Assembly: GCF_012843435.1 (NCBI RefSeq)
Contig: NZ_JABAFC010000032.1
Span: 1 to 41,908, forward strand
DNA from: Psychrobacillus sp. BL-248-WT-3
GTDB lineage: Bacteria > Bacillota > Bacilli > Bacillales_A > Planococcaceae
Reading direction: 5' to 3'
Length of the DNA stretch: 41,908 bases
The translations under genes and the position numbers were made by a program. The notes below the pieces were generated by a model that saw only the letters and a program-made list of their open reading frames with translations, made no database searches and had not been told where the DNA came from. Positions 8,618 through 19,526 of this stretch are shown here, one piece after another (the stretch's first letter is position 1; each line of letters begins with the position of its first letter).

Positions 8618-9520
8618 TTAATTTTTCATCCGAGGATCCAGTGCATCTCGAAGCCCATCGCCCATCAGGTTAAAGCCTAAAACTGTCAGCATGATTGCAA
8701 GCCCAGGGAAAATCATTGTCCACGGAGCAGTTCTTAGGTGATTTCGAGCATCCGCCAGCATTTTACCCCATTCTGGAGTTGGAGCCTGGGCCCCTAATCC
8801 AAGAAATCCTAATGCAGCAGCTTCTATAATAGCCGATGCTATGGCCAATGTGCCTGCTACGATTACAGGTGCCATAGAGTTAGGTAAGATGTGCGAAAAA
8901 AGGATACGAACATCCTTCATACCAATTGCCTTGGCGGAGGTTATGTATTCCTCTTCTTTTATACTTAACACTTTTGATCTTATCAAACGTCCAAAGTTAG
9001 GGATGTTGATAATTGCTATCGCAATTAAAGCATTTTGCAGAGATGGTCCTAGCACAGACACGACTGCAATTGCTAATAGAATACTTGGAAAAGCAAGAAG
9101 AATATCAAATAGGCGAGATATGATCATATCAACCCATTTTCCATAATAGCCTGCTATAATCCCCAATATACTCCCTACAATGACAGAACCAATTACAGAG
9201 AAAAAACCTACCCATAAAGAAATTCTTGCCCCATGGACAATTCGTGAAAAAATATCTCTACCAAAATCATCTGTGCCAAACCAATATTGGCTAGACGGCG
9301 GTAGGAGTCGTTTGTCTGAAATGGATTGTTCATCAATGCCCTGCGGGACCAGAAAAGGCCCTATCAACGCTACTACTATAAAGAACAATACGATAAAAGT
9401 GCCAATAAGCGCCACTTTGTTTTTACGGAAACCTCTCCACGCTTCTTTCCAAGGACCAGCTGATATGTCCTTTTCGGTAGCCAATAAATTATCCGGTGCT
9501 TTTGGAACCATTTGGGTCAT
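8618..9520 (-). CDS. dppC: dipeptide ABC transporter permease DppC
   Basis: This is one of two inner-membrane channel subunits of the peptide importer. The protein of about 300 aa has an N-terminal cytoplasmic stretch with the OppC_N segment (WRGFRKNKVALIG), then TM1 and five TMs of the BPD_transp_1 domain. The EAA-type loop that contacts the ATPases is near 185-205 (EEEYITSAKAIGM). Three ATG codons lie in a row; the third (9520) has the best spacing, 7 nt from AGGAGA, while the first (9526) is only 1 nt away. It follows dppB by under 20 nt and is last in the operon, before two hairpins. Confidence 0.92.
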   Translation of the reverse strand: MTQMVPKAPDNLLATEKDISAGPWKEAWRGFRKNKVALIGTFIVLFFIVVALIGPFLVPQGIDEQSISDKRLLPPSSQYWFGTDDFGRDIFSRIVHGARISLWVGFFSVIGSVIVGSILGIIAGYYGKWVDMIISRLFDILLAFPSILLAIAVVSVLGPSLQNALIAIAIINIPNFGRLIRSKVLSIKEEEYITSAKAIGMKDVRILFSHILPNSMAPVIVAGTLAIASAIIEAAALGFLGLGAQAPTPEWGKMLADARNHLRTAPWTMIFPGLAIMLTVLGFNLMGDGLRDALDPRMKN

Positions 9521-9534
9521 CATCATCTCTCCTT

Positions 9535-10539
9535 TTAGTCATACTTGATGCGTGGATCAATTAATCCGTATAAAATATCAACCAATAAATTAATCATAAC
9601 GAATATAAAAGCAACTACTAATATTCCAGATTGTATAACGGGGTAGTCACGATACTGAATAGCATCATAAATGTATCGACCAATTCCTGGCCATCCAAAG
9701 ATAGTTTCAGTTAAAATAGCGCCTCCTAAAAGTAATCCCATTTGAAGCCCCACTACTGTTAAAACTGGGATGATAGCATTTTTCAATGAATGCTTGTATA
9801 CTACCCAAAACATTTTTTGTCCTTTAGCTCTTGCTGTTCGTACATAATCTGCTCTCATAACTTCAAGCATACTAGATCTTGTCATACGAGCGATAATGGC
9901 CATTGGAATTGTTGCCAAAGCAATGCTAGGTAATATTAAATGTTTAAGCACGTCACCAAGCTGATCAAAACGACCATTCATAATCGTATCAATCACATAT
10001 AAGTTTGTTACTGCCGAAACTGGATCTCTTGCATCGTCTCTTCCACCTGGTGGAAGCCACTGTAATTCTACAGAAAAAATCCATTGCTCCATAAGCCCTA
10101 ACCAAAAGATTGGCATGGACACCCCTATCAAAGCTATTACCATCGCTAAGTAATCAAACCATGAGTTTTGAAACCATGCAGATATAATTCCTGCATTCAC
10201 TCCTATTACAACAGCTATTAGGATTGCGAAGAAAGCTAGCTCAAACGTAGCAGCAAGGTATGGCCAAATTTCGGTAGCCACTGGCTGAACAGTTCGCATC
10301 GACTCCCCAAGATCTCCTTGAAGTAATCCAAATAAGTAATCAAAATATTGCACGTACCAGGGATTATCTAAGCCTAGGCTTGCTCTTAGTGACTCAATTG
10401 CTTCCTTAGAAGCTAATTGTCCTAAAATAACCTGTGCTGGATCACCAGGAATTGCACGTATAATCATAAAAACTAAAAAAGTCATACCAAGCAATACCGG
10501 TATAAGCTGTAGCAGCCTCTTTCCAATATAGTGAAGCAT
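9535..10539 (-). CDS. dppB: dipeptide ABC transporter permease DppB
   Basis: This 334-aa inner-membrane permease pairs with DppC. It closely resembles E. coli DppB in the N-terminal MLxxIxxRL...IPGDP motif, in the MPIFWLG segment near 143 and in the EAA region (ADYVRTARAKGQ). It ends with LLVDILYGLIDPRI, also typical of DppB. About six TM segments are present. GAGGGTG precedes ATG at 10539. A hairpin in the 88-nt gap after dppA may lower its expression relative to the binding protein. Confidence 0.93.
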   Translation of the reverse strand: MLHYIGKRLLQLIPVLLGMTFLVFMIIRAIPGDPAQVILGQLASKEAIESLRASLGLDNPWYVQYFDYLFGLLQGDLGESMRTVQPVATEIWPYLAATFELAFFAILIAVVIGVNAGIISAWFQNSWFDYLAMVIALIGVSMPIFWLGLMEQWIFSVELQWLPPGGRDDARDPVSAVTNLYVIDTIMNGRFDQLGDVLKHLILPSIALATIPMAIIARMTRSSMLEVMRADYVRTARAKGQKMFWVVYKHSLKNAIIPVLTVVGLQMGLLLGGAILTETIFGWPGIGRYIYDAIQYRDYPVIQSGILVVAFIFVMINLLVDILYGLIDPRIKYD

Positions 10540-10589
10540 GTTTCTTCACCCTCTTTATTCTAAAATATGAAATTACCTTATCTTTAAAA

Positions 10590-10619
10590 GAGGAGGGAAT
10601 CCATAAAGACCCCCTCCAC
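10590..10619 (-). terminator. attenuator-like hairpin between dppA and dppB
   Basis: On the minus strand GGAGGG (10617-10612) pairs with CCCTCC (10597-10592) and is followed by TCTTTT. The stem is short and the U-tract imperfect, so partial termination is more likely than full. This is common after binding-protein genes. Confidence 0.55.
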
Positions 10620-10627
10620 TCTATTCC

Positions 10628-12235
10628 TTACTTAAAGTCAACGTTCCCTAGTTTGTCTGAACCTGTTGGATGTGGTGTAAATCCAGTCAATTCTGCTTTA
10701 CCAGCTAATAATGGTGTTGAGTGAGCAAGTGGTACCCATGGTGCATCTTCAAATATTATTTCTTGTGCTTGTTTGTATAGCTCAATACGTTTGTTTTCAT
10801 CTACTTCTGATTGTGCTTCGATAAGAATCTCATGTAATGGGTCGCTACTATAGTACGTATAGTTATTGCTTCCAATATTATCTTGGTCTAGTAAAACATA
10901 AAGGAAGTTATCTGCGTCTCCATTATCACCAGTCCATCCAAGTAAGAAAGCATCTGCTTCTCCTAAACGAGCTTTTTCTAAGTAAGTAGCCCACTCATAA
11001 GAAACGATTTTAGCATTGATGCCTACTTTTTCTAAATTATTTTTAATCGCTTCTGCAACTTTAGCTCCATCTGGCATATATGGTCTTGGAACTGGCATTG
11101 CCCATAGTTCCATTTCAAAACCATCTGCAAACCCTGCTTCTGCTAAAAGTTCTTTTGCCTTTTCTGGATTATATTCATATCCAGCAATATCATCATTGTA
11201 TCCACTAATAGATGACGGAATCGGGTTTTTAGCTACCTCTGCTCCACCTTCAAAGAAAGCATCTACAATTGCTTGCTTATCGATTGCATAGTTCATTGCT
11301 TGACGTACCTTTACATTGTCAAACGGTGGTCTTGTAGTCGTCAGTCCTAAGTAACCAACATTCATAGAAGGACGCTCATACAATTGAAGAGCAGAGTCAC
11401 CTTCTATTGTAGAACGATCGGATGGGTTTACACCATCAGCTAAGTCGATCGTTCCAGATAGTAGTTCATTAAGACGACCTGCATTATCTGGTACTGCTTT
11501 GAATACAACTTTATCAAGCTTAGGCATACCATCAATCCAGTAATCTTCATATTTTTCGATTGTAATAGTAGCATTACGTTTCCACTCTACGAATTTGAAT
11601 GGACCAGTTCCTACTGGATTGTCACCGAATGCTTTTTCATCTTTTTCAAATGCTGTTGGACTAGCAATACCAAATGGACTCATTGCAATATTTTTTAAGA
11701 ATGGTGCTTGAGGGCGTTTAAGCTTAAACACTACCTTGTTGTCACCATCAGCTGTAACAGATTCAATTACATGGCCTTCGTCACCAGCATAACCGCCGAA
11801 CATAGAACCGTAGTAATAGAATTTTTCCTCTGATCCGTTAGCCCAGCGTTCAAAGTTTTTCACGACTGCCTCAGCATTAAAGTCAGTTCCATCATGGAAT
11901 TTAATTCCTTCTTCTAAAGTAAATGTATACGTTAATCCATCTTCAGATGTTTCCCACTCTTTAGCAAGTCCTGGCTGAATAGTTGTATCTTCCTCGCCAA
12001 AGTTTAATAGTGTTTCGAAAAGGTTTTGTGTTACCTTGAAAGATTCACCATCTGTAACTGTAGCCGGATCTAGAGACACGGAGTCTCCTCCACGACCAAA
12101 TACCAATGTTTTATTCTCTGATGATGACGATTCTCCTTTTTTATCCCCATCAGATTCATCACTTGAACATGCAACAATTGTAAATACCGCAAGTATCATT
12201 AAAAACATAAATGACAATAATTTCTTTTTTCTCAC
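10628..12235 (-). CDS. dppA: dipeptide-binding lipoprotein DppA
   Basis: This 535-aa extracellular solute-binding protein (SBP family 5) delivers dipeptides to DppBC. A lipoprotein signal is clear: positive MRKKK, a hydrophobic core, and a lipobox ending IVAC with the lipidated cysteine at Cys23, then a Ser/Asp/Glu linker. Similarity to E. coli DppA is visible in MPVPRPYMPDGAKVAE and YEWATYLEKA, and in LGWTGDNGDADNF near 440. Haem or glutathione binding is known for some relatives and cannot be excluded. The start is GTG at 12235, 5 nt from GGAGGGG; the overlapping ATG at 12237 reads straight into a stop. It is the third gene of the operon, 24 nt after dppF. Confidence 0.92.
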   Translation of the reverse strand: MRKKKLLSFMFLMILAVFTIVACSSDESDGDKKGESSSSENKTLVFGRGGDSVSLDPATVTDGESFKVTQNLFETLLNFGEEDTTIQPGLAKEWETSEDGLTYTFTLEEGIKFHDGTDFNAEAVVKNFERWANGSEEKFYYYGSMFGGYAGDEGHVIESVTADGDNKVVFKLKRPQAPFLKNIAMSPFGIASPTAFEKDEKAFGDNPVGTGPFKFVEWKRNATITIEKYEDYWIDGMPKLDKVVFKAVPDNAGRLNELLSGTIDLADGVNPSDRSTIEGDSALQLYERPSMNVGYLGLTTTRPPFDNVKVRQAMNYAIDKQAIVDAFFEGGAEVAKNPIPSSISGYNDDIAGYEYNPEKAKELLAEAGFADGFEMELWAMPVPRPYMPDGAKVAEAIKNNLEKVGINAKIVSYEWATYLEKARLGEADAFLLGWTGDNGDADNFLYVLLDQDNIGSNNYTYYSSDPLHEILIEAQSEVDENKRIELYKQAQEIIFEDAPWVPLAHSTPLLAGKAELTGFTPHPTGSDKLGNVDFK

Positions 12236-12259
12236 ATGGACCCCTCCAAATTTATATTA

Positions 12260-13243
12260 TCAATGCTGTACTGCCTCGTTATATAGATGGCAGGCAACAA
12301 AATGACTGTTCTTAACTTCCTCAAGCTTCGGTTTAACGGTTGTACATACATCCATTTTAAAAGGACAACGTGTATGGAATGTACAACCTGTAGGCGGGTT
12401 AGAAGGGCTTGGGATATCTCCCTCTAATATTATTTGTTCCCTTTGAAATTGTGGATCAGGTACTGGTACAGCAGAAAGAAGTGCTTTTGTATAGGGATGG
12501 AGCGGCTCCGCGTACAAACTTTCACTAGGTGCAAGCTCGACCATCCTGCCTAAGTACATAACTCCAACCCGGTCGCTGATGTGGCGTACTACCCCTAGGT
12601 CATGAGCGATAAATATATAGGTTAGTTTCAATTCTTTTTGCAAATCCTGCATCAGATTTAAAACTTGAGCTTGAATAGATACATCAAGCGCTGAAACTGG
12701 CTCGTCTGCTATAATCAGCTTTGGATTAGTCATAAGAGCTCTCGCAATACCAATACGCTGTCTTTGCCCTCCGCTGAACTGATGAGGATATCGTTTTGCA
12801 TGATAACTGCTCAATCCTACAATCTCCAAAAATTCATGAACTTTTTGTTTGCGAGTTTTTGGATCTCCAATATTATGAACAATCAGTGGCTCCATTAAAA
12901 TTTTCTCAACCGTGTGCCGAGGATTTAATGATGCATAAGGATCCTGAAACACCATTTGGATATCTCTTCTCACCTTACGCATAGCAGAGTCAGAGATTGA
13001 TGTTAATTCTTTCCCTTCAAAGGTCACTTTACCTTCTGTAGGTTCTAGTAATCTCATAAGCATTCTTCCGGTAGTAGATTTACCACAGCCGGATTCTCCA
13101 ACTATCCCTAGAGTTTCTCCTTCATTTACAAAGAAGGATATATCATCTACAGCTTTAACGTAGCCGACTTTTTTGGACAAAACACCAGAACGGATTGGAA
13201 AGTACTTTTTAAGCCCGTCAACTTTTAACAGTGGCTCTGTCAT
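12260..13243 (-). CDS. dppF: dipeptide ABC transporter ATP-binding protein DppF
   Basis: This 327-aa cytosolic ATPase subunit has Walker A GESGCGKS (49-56), Q-loop Gln100, signature FSGGQRQR (156-163) and Walker B LIIADEP (176-182). The C-terminal oligo_HPY extension carries the Cys-containing motif [10 protein letters not shown]. It begins inside the end of dppD (26-nt overlap), with AAGGAGGT 8 nt before ATG at 13243, so translation is likely coupled. It pairs with DppD to power import. Confidence 0.93.
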   Translation of the reverse strand: MTEPLLKVDGLKKYFPIRSGVLSKKVGYVKAVDDISFFVNEGETLGIVGESGCGKSTTGRMLMRLLEPTEGKVTFEGKELTSISDSAMRKVRRDIQMVFQDPYASLNPRHTVEKILMEPLIVHNIGDPKTRKQKVHEFLEIVGLSSYHAKRYPHQFSGGQRQRIGIARALMTNPKLIIADEPVSALDVSIQAQVLNLMQDLQKELKLTYIFIAHDLGVVRHISDRVGVMYLGRMVELAPSESLYAEPLHPYTKALLSAVPVPDPQFQREQIILEGDIPSPSNPPTGCTFHTRCPFKMDVCTTVKPKLEEVKNSHFVACHLYNEAVQH

Positions 13244-14237
13244 AATCTGTTACCTCCTTCGGATCATATAAGAAACATCTTGTTTTATGTCCCTCCGATG
13301 TTTCATACAGAGGAGGATTTTCCTGAGTACAGCGTTCGAACGCAAATTCACATCTAGCTGCAAACCGACAGCCCGTCGTTATAGTTCCAGGCTTCGGCAC
13401 ATTACCTGGTATAGAATATAATCGTTGCTTTTTATATCTCATATCAGGAACTGATGCTAGCAGTCCTTTTGTATAGGGGTGCTGTGGATCTTTAAAGATT
13501 GTTTCCACTAGTCCCTCTTCTACTACTTTACCTGCATACATAACCACTACTCGTTCGCATGTCTCTGCTACTACTCCAAGATCATGAGTGATTAACAGCA
13601 CTGCTGTGTTTAACCTTTTATTCAAATCTCTCATTAACTTTAAAATTTGAGCTTGAATGGTTACATCCAATGCCGTCGTTGGCTCATCAGCTATCAATAC
13701 TTCTGGGTCACATACAAGGGCCATCGCAATCATGACTCTCTGACGCATCCCTCCAGAGAGCTGGTGTGGGTAATCCTTCATAAGTGCCTCTGCTCTCGGA
13801 AGTCCAACAAGCTTTAGCATCTCAATCGCTCTATCCTTAGCCTGCTTCTTGCTCCAATCCTTTTTATGTAGGGTTATTGCTTCTATCAGCTGATTACCAA
13901 TTGTAAATAATGGATTTAAAGAGGTCATTGGCTCCTGAAAGATCATTGCAATCTCATTTCCTCTTATTTTCCGCATCTCTTTTTCCGAGAAGGTTGTTAA
14001 ATCCTTACCTTTAAAAAGGATTTCTCCATTGGTGATTTTTCCCGGTGGACTAGGAACTAGCCCCATGATAGATAGAGAGGTAACACTTTTACCACAGCCA
14101 GATTCGCCAACGATGCCTAAAATTTCCCCTTCTCTAACATGGAAATCTACATAATCGACAGATGGAATGACACCGTCATCTGTAAAAAAGGAAGTTTGAA
14201 GCCCTTTTACTTCTAGCACTTTTTTTCCTTGTTCCAT
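13218..14237 (-). CDS. dppD: dipeptide ABC transporter ATP-binding protein DppD
   Basis: This 339-aa ATPase is the first gene of the leftward operon. Walker A is GESGCGKS (44-51), Q-loop Gln101, signature LSGGMRQR (160-167), Walker B VLIADEP (180-186), followed by an oligo_HPY C-terminal region with GCRFAARC. AAGGAG lies 8 nt before ATG at 14237. Gene order D-F-A-B-C differs from E. coli dppABCDF, but all five parts are intact. The whole operon separates ygaE from ygaD relative to B. subtilis. Confidence 0.93.
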   Translation of the reverse strand: MEQGKKVLEVKGLQTSFFTDDGVIPSVDYVDFHVREGEILGIVGESGCGKSVTSLSIMGLVPSPPGKITNGEILFKGKDLTTFSEKEMRKIRGNEIAMIFQEPMTSLNPLFTIGNQLIEAITLHKKDWSKKQAKDRAIEMLKLVGLPRAEALMKDYPHQLSGGMRQRVMIAMALVCDPEVLIADEPTTALDVTIQAQILKLMRDLNKRLNTAVLLITHDLGVVAETCERVVVMYAGKVVEEGLVETIFKDPQHPYTKGLLASVPDMRYKKQRLYSIPGNVPKPGTITTGCRFAARCEFAFERCTQENPPLYETSEGHKTRCFLYDPKEVTDYDRATVKS

Positions 14238-14268
14238 GATAATTCTCCTTTTTTACGAGATTATTTAA

Positions 14269-14324
14269 AATTTTCTTTATATTTGTTCATATTGATATTT
14301 TACACATACATACTTTTTATGCAA
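14269..14324 (-). promoter_or_regulatory. dpp operon promoter with possible CodY box
   Basis: On the minus strand TTGCAT (14324-14319), a 16-nt spacer and TAAAAT (14302-14297) form a plausible sigma-A promoter about 60 nt upstream of dppD. AATTTTCTTTATATT (14269-14283) matches 12 of 15 positions of the CodY consensus AATTTTCWGAAAATT and lies just past the start site. Dpp operons are classic CodY targets, but an A/T-rich leader makes chance matches likely. Confidence 0.4.
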
Positions 14325-14387
14325 TACTTTTTATATTTTTTGAAACATTTGTCATATTTCAACTTTTTGTAAAATAGGTAAATAAAA

Positions 14388-14422
14388 ACACCCAATAAGA
14401 ACAGAATCGCCTTATAGGGTGT
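14388..14422 (-). terminator. terminator of ygaD
   Basis: Arms ACACCCAATAAG (14388-14399) and CTTATAGGGTGT (14411-14422) pair with one A/A mismatch. On the minus strand they are followed by TTTTTATTT. It begins 6 nt past the ygaD stop. Confidence 0.85.
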
Positions 14423-14427
14423 GTGTG

Positions 14428-16179
14428 TTAGTCCACAGTATCTAGTTGTTGTATTTGAAATAAATTATAATATACACCTTTACTCTTCATGAGTTCAGAA
14501 TGAGAACCTTCTTCTGCTAGCTCTCCATTTTCTATTACACATATTTTATCTGCATGCGTTATAGTGGAAAGTCTATGCGCTACAATAATCGTTGTCCGAT
14601 TTTGAGCTAAACGCTCCAAGGAATCTTGGATTAATGATTCGCTTTCTAAATCTAATGCTGAAGTAGCCTCATCTAGAACTAATATTGTAGGATTTTTCAA
14701 AAATACACGTGCTATTGCTACACGTTGCTTTTGACCTCCAGAGAGCTTAACTCCTCGCTCCCCAACCTTTGTTTCATATCCTTCAGGTAGCTCCATAATG
14801 AAATCGTGTGCATTAGCTGCTTTTGCAGCCTCTATTACTTCTTCATCACTAGCTCCTGGTTTACCCATTAAAATATTCGATTTGACTGAGTCACTAAACA
14901 AAATATTATCTTGAAGCACAATTCCTATTTGTTGTCTCAGTGATTCAATCGTTACATCGCGAACATCTTTGCCGTCAATTTTCACACTGCCATCAGATAC
15001 ATCATAGAAGCGGGGAATCAAACTAATGATGGTGGATTTCCCTCCACCACTCATACCTACAAAAGCAACTGTTTCTCCACTATTGACTTGGAGATTTATA
15101 TTGTTAAGGATTGTTTGTCCACCTTTTTCATATTGGAAGGAGACATTTGAAAAGGTAACTTCCCCAAAAGTATTTCCTAAATTTTTCGCTCCAGGCTTAT
15201 CAATAATATCGTATTTTTCATCCATCAGCTCAAATACTCTGTCCATCGACGCGAAAGATTGCGTTAATGTCGTGGATGAATTAACTAATCTTCTTAAAGG
15301 GCTATATAATCGCTCTATGTAGGCGATGAAAGCAGCCATTGTCCCAACAGATAGTCTTCCATGAATTGCTTCATATCCTGCGTAGGCAATAACTAACAGT
15401 GGTGCTATATCGGTAATTGTATTAACGACCGCAAACGCTTTTGCATTCCATATCGTTTGGTCCACGGCCTTATCCAGAAATTCTCCATTCGTCTCATTGA
15501 ACAGCTTTTGTTCATGCTTTTCGAGCGTAAAGGTTTTAATAATACTCATGCCTTGTACACGTTCATGAAGATAGCTTTGTACTCTAGCTAATGCTTGCGA
15601 TCTCTTTCTAGTTAAGTCTCGAAGCTTTCCGAAAAAGTACTTTACACTGAATGCGTAAAATGGGAACGCGATTAAAGTTACAAGTGTAAGTTTTACATTC
15701 ATCGTAAGCATTATTCCAATAGCTATAAGAATTGTAGCTAAGTCGAGCCAAACATTCATCAAGCCAATCATGACAAAATTTTTCGTTTGCTCTACGTCAT
15801 TGATGACTCGAGAAATGACCTCTCCAGCTCGCGTGTTTGAATAATACTTTAAGCTTAGCTTTTGAAGATGTATGTATAGCTTTTGACGGATATCATACAA
15901 AATTTTATTACTGACTAATTGTGCTAAATATTGTCGATAATACTCAATTGGCGGTCGAACGATTAGAAACACTAATGCGGTTCCACCTAACCAATAAACA
16001 AGTTGTTGAATTTTTTCATCTGTTGCCATATCCCCACCGATAATATCATCTACGACAATTTTAATCAGAATGGGTATAAACAATGGAATTGCGAATTTAA
16101 TAACCCCTATAATAATCGTTAAAAAGATTTGCCAATTATAAGGTTTTACGAATTCCATATATCTTTTCATGGTGCTCAT
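14428..16179 (-). CDS. ygaD: ABC exporter, fused permease/ATPase (YgaD)
   Basis: This 583-aa half-transporter of the multidrug/lipid exporter (MsbA-like) type would work as a homodimer. The membrane domain has about six TMs (about 15-305). The nucleotide-binding domain has Walker [10 protein letters not shown] (375-383), signature LSGGQ (479-483), Walker B ILVLDE with catalytic Glu504, and switch His535. The substrate is not predictable from sequence. ATG at 16179 is preceded by AAGGAAGT. It lies downstream of ntdP on the same strand with a hairpin between them, as ygaC-ygaD in B. subtilis. Confidence 0.92.
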   Translation of the reverse strand: MSTMKRYMEFVKPYNWQIFLTIIIGVIKFAIPLFIPILIKIVVDDIIGGDMATDEKIQQLVYWLGGTALVFLIVRPPIEYYRQYLAQLVSNKILYDIRQKLYIHLQKLSLKYYSNTRAGEVISRVINDVEQTKNFVMIGLMNVWLDLATILIAIGIMLTMNVKLTLVTLIAFPFYAFSVKYFFGKLRDLTRKRSQALARVQSYLHERVQGMSIIKTFTLEKHEQKLFNETNGEFLDKAVDQTIWNAKAFAVVNTITDIAPLLVIAYAGYEAIHGRLSVGTMAAFIAYIERLYSPLRRLVNSSTTLTQSFASMDRVFELMDEKYDIIDKPGAKNLGNTFGEVTFSNVSFQYEKGGQTILNNINLQVNSGETVAFVGMSGGGKSTIISLIPRFYDVSDGSVKIDGKDVRDVTIESLRQQIGIVLQDNILFSDSVKSNILMGKPGASDEEVIEAAKAANAHDFIMELPEGYETKVGERGVKLSGGQKQRVAIARVFLKNPTILVLDEATSALDLESESLIQDSLERLAQNRTTIIVAHRLSTITHADKICVIENGELAEEGSHSELMKSKGVYYNLFQIQQLDTVD

Positions 16180-16206
16180 AAAACTACTTCCTTTCTTAAA
16201 ACGGAA

Positions 16207-16232
16207 GAACCTGTTGCAAATTCAACAGGTTC
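16207..16232. terminator. hairpin between ntdP and ygaD
   Basis: A perfect 10-bp stem, GAACCTGTTG/CAACAGGTTC, has a 6-nt loop. The minus-strand tail (TTCCGTTTT) is a poor U-tract. It could be a partial terminator after ntdP or a leader structure of ygaD. Confidence 0.55.
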
Positions 16233-16237
16233 TCCTA

Positions 16238-16777
16238 CTACTCGTTCAGCTGTTTATAAAAATGATAACGACTTGTCCAAGCCTCGATAAAGTCCGGGGC
16301 AAATGGACCTCTTCTTTGTTTAATCCAAGAAATAAGTTTTTCTATATTTCGATCAAGAATAGAATCCATTTCATTTGGATAATTCATTTCCCTTTTGTGC
16401 TGTTCGTATTCATCTTCATCCAAAATTGTGTAGGTCATGTCTGGGAAAACCTTCACATCTAGATCATAATCAATATATTTCAGAATTTTATTGTTATAGA
16501 CAAATGGCGAACTAATATTAATGTAATAATACACACCGTCTTCTCTTAGCATACAAATAATGTTAAACCAATGTTCAGCGTGAAAGTAACAGATTGACGG
16601 TTCTCTAGTAATCCAGGTTCTTCCATCTGATTCAATTACAAGAGTTCGTTCGTTCGCTCCTATTACAATATTCTTGGTCCCCTTTAAAACCATCGTTTCC
16701 TGCCAGACACGGTGGATACGGCCATTATGCTTGTAGCTGTGAATTTGAATAATTTCTCCTTCTGTTGGAATCGCCAT
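16238..16777 (-). CDS. ntdP: nucleoside tri-/diphosphate phosphatase, DUF402 (YgaC/NtdP)
   Basis: The 179-aa cytosolic protein belongs to the DUF402 family. Its Staphylococcus aureus member hydrolyses nucleoside tri- and diphosphates; activity here is inferred from the family. The family core is present, with acidic metal-binding residues in [12 protein letters not shown] near 106-117 and the conserved aromatic stretch YYYINIS near 87. AGGTGG precedes ATG at 16777. The length matches B. subtilis YgaC (176 aa), also directly upstream of ygaD. B. subtilis ygaB, expected between sspE and ygaC, is absent here. Confidence 0.88.
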   Translation of the reverse strand: MAIPTEGEIIQIHSYKHNGRIHRVWQETMVLKGTKNIVIGANERTLVIESDGRTWITREPSICYFHAEHWFNIICMLREDGVYYYINISSPFVYNNKILKYIDYDLDVKVFPDMTYTILDEDEYEQHKREMNYPNEMDSILDRNIEKLISWIKQRRGPFAPDFIEAWTSRYHFYKQLNE

Positions 16778-16863
16778 GATTTAGCCACCTTTTCATCAAG
16801 CGCAAAATTGAATATTATACTTATTTTCATATTATAGCAATCCATAGGAAAAAACTGTAGTAA

Positions 16864-16900
16864 AAAAATCAGCGAGAGCAAAATGCTCTCGCTGATTTTT
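16864..16900. terminator. terminator of the gamma-SASP gene
   Basis: A perfect 17-bp stem (16864-16880 with 16884-16900) has a tiny AAA loop and A/T-runs on both sides. It lies 13 nt beyond the SASP stop codon and can act on both strands. Confidence 0.92.
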
Positions 16901-16912
16901 GGTGAATCCATG

Positions 16913-17068
16913 TTATTTTGATGGGTTATAAGAACTTTTTGAAAACTTCCCGCTTGCTTGTTGTTTTTTCATTTCAGCTTGACGGTTTTGCTCTTTAACT
17001 TGTCGAATTACAGTTTCTGAAGCAAATTCTTGACTTCTGTTTGATGATTGACTGTTATTCTTTTTCAT
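16913..17068 (-). CDS. sspE: gamma-type small acid-soluble spore protein
   Basis: This short, Gln/Asn/Lys/Ser-rich protein of 51 aa contains the gamma-SASP signature EFASETVIRQVKEQNRQAE and a Lys/Gln-rich tail. Gamma-SASPs are stored in the spore core and degraded at germination for amino acids. B. subtilis SspE (about 84 aa) has two larger repeats; this one has a single repeat. I chose ATG at 17068 because GGAGGTG is 7 nt upstream; the open frame runs further to 17122, but that part contains the ribosome site. A sigma-G-like promoter lies upstream and a strong terminator downstream. The position next to fabL matches B. subtilis. Confidence 0.88.
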   Translation of the reverse strand: MKKNNSQSSNRSQEFASETVIRQVKEQNRQAEMKKQQASGKFSKSSYNPSK

Positions 17069-17091
17069 GGATTTCACCTCCGTACAAAATA

Positions 17092-17121
17092 TATCTTGTG
17101 CACTTTCGGAGATAATATTCA
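17092..17121 (-). promoter_or_regulatory. possible sigma-G/F promoter of the SASP gene
   Basis: On the minus strand TGAATA (17121-17116), a 15-nt spacer and CACAAGATA (17100-17092) resemble forespore promoters (consensus near TGAATA and CATACTA). The -35 is good and the -10 imperfect. The link to a forespore-expressed gene supports it. Confidence 0.4.
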
Positions 17122-17242
17122 TAAAAAATAAATTTGTGTGTTTTGGTTAATTTGAAATCATTTATTGAAGCACAGACAAGGAAAATTTGGGGCATGTTAA
17201 AGAATAGGGTTGATATATGCTACCAAATCTCTAAGTCAGAAT

Positions 17243-17380
17243 GTAGAATTGATTTCCACGCCAGCCGGACGCTTTCCGTGGGGTGAGCGTTAAGCCATCA
17301 CCCATCGCTTACGCGCGTGGTTGTGATGTCTTAACTGTCTCACTCATCCCACAGGAGTCGCCGTCTGTCGCTCCAATCAA
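17243..17380 (+). repeat. intergenic repeat copy R1 (degenerate)
   Basis: About 138 bp begin GTAGAATTGATTTCC and end near CAGGAGTCGCCGTCTG. The copy contains CCATCAC and a distal GTGATG that can pair. It shares head, middle and tail motifs with the copies at 30551, 32100 (inverted) and 34877 (inverted). It fills most of the gap between the SASP gene and fabL. No gene is seen here. Confidence 0.75.
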
Positions 17381-17459
17381 TAAATGTGAACATATTTATT
17401 TCATACATAAATTTCTATTTATGAAATTAACTCATAAAGAATGATAATGAAAATTAAAC

Positions 17460-17499
17460 AAATACGGCAACCTCGATATTATTTGGGATTGCCGTATTT
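17460..17499. terminator. terminator downstream of fabL
   Basis: Eleven-bp arms AAATACGGCAA/TTGCCGTATTT have an 18-nt loop and T-rich flanks on both sides. It lies about 90 nt past the fabL stop. Confidence 0.65.
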
Positions 17500-17588
17500 T
17501 TATTTAGTTTAATTTTTTATTAATTAATGTCAAACATTCATCTTTAACATTGTATTGCTCTTTAAAAAGAAATTATTATTTATGAAAA

Positions 17589-19399
<1,811 letters not shown>

Positions 19400-19455
19400 A
19401 GTTAGAATCCTTTCTGGCGATTATTGTATGCGATAATAGGGTATAACACTAATAA

Positions 19456-19497
19456 TTGCTTTGTTAATTTATATACTTTATCTTATGATTAAGATAA
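19456..19497 (+). promoter_or_regulatory. yfhP promoter with 8-4-8 inverted repeat
   Basis: TTGCTT (19456-19461), 17 nt, and TATCTT (19479-19484) form a weak promoter. The perfect palindrome TTATCTTA-TGAT-TAAGATAA (19478-19497) covers the -10 and start region, 12 nt ahead of the RBS. It may be an operator or a leader hairpin. Confidence 0.45.
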
Positions 19498-19526
19498 CTT
19501 GTTTCCTTAAAAGGAGCTGGTCACAC

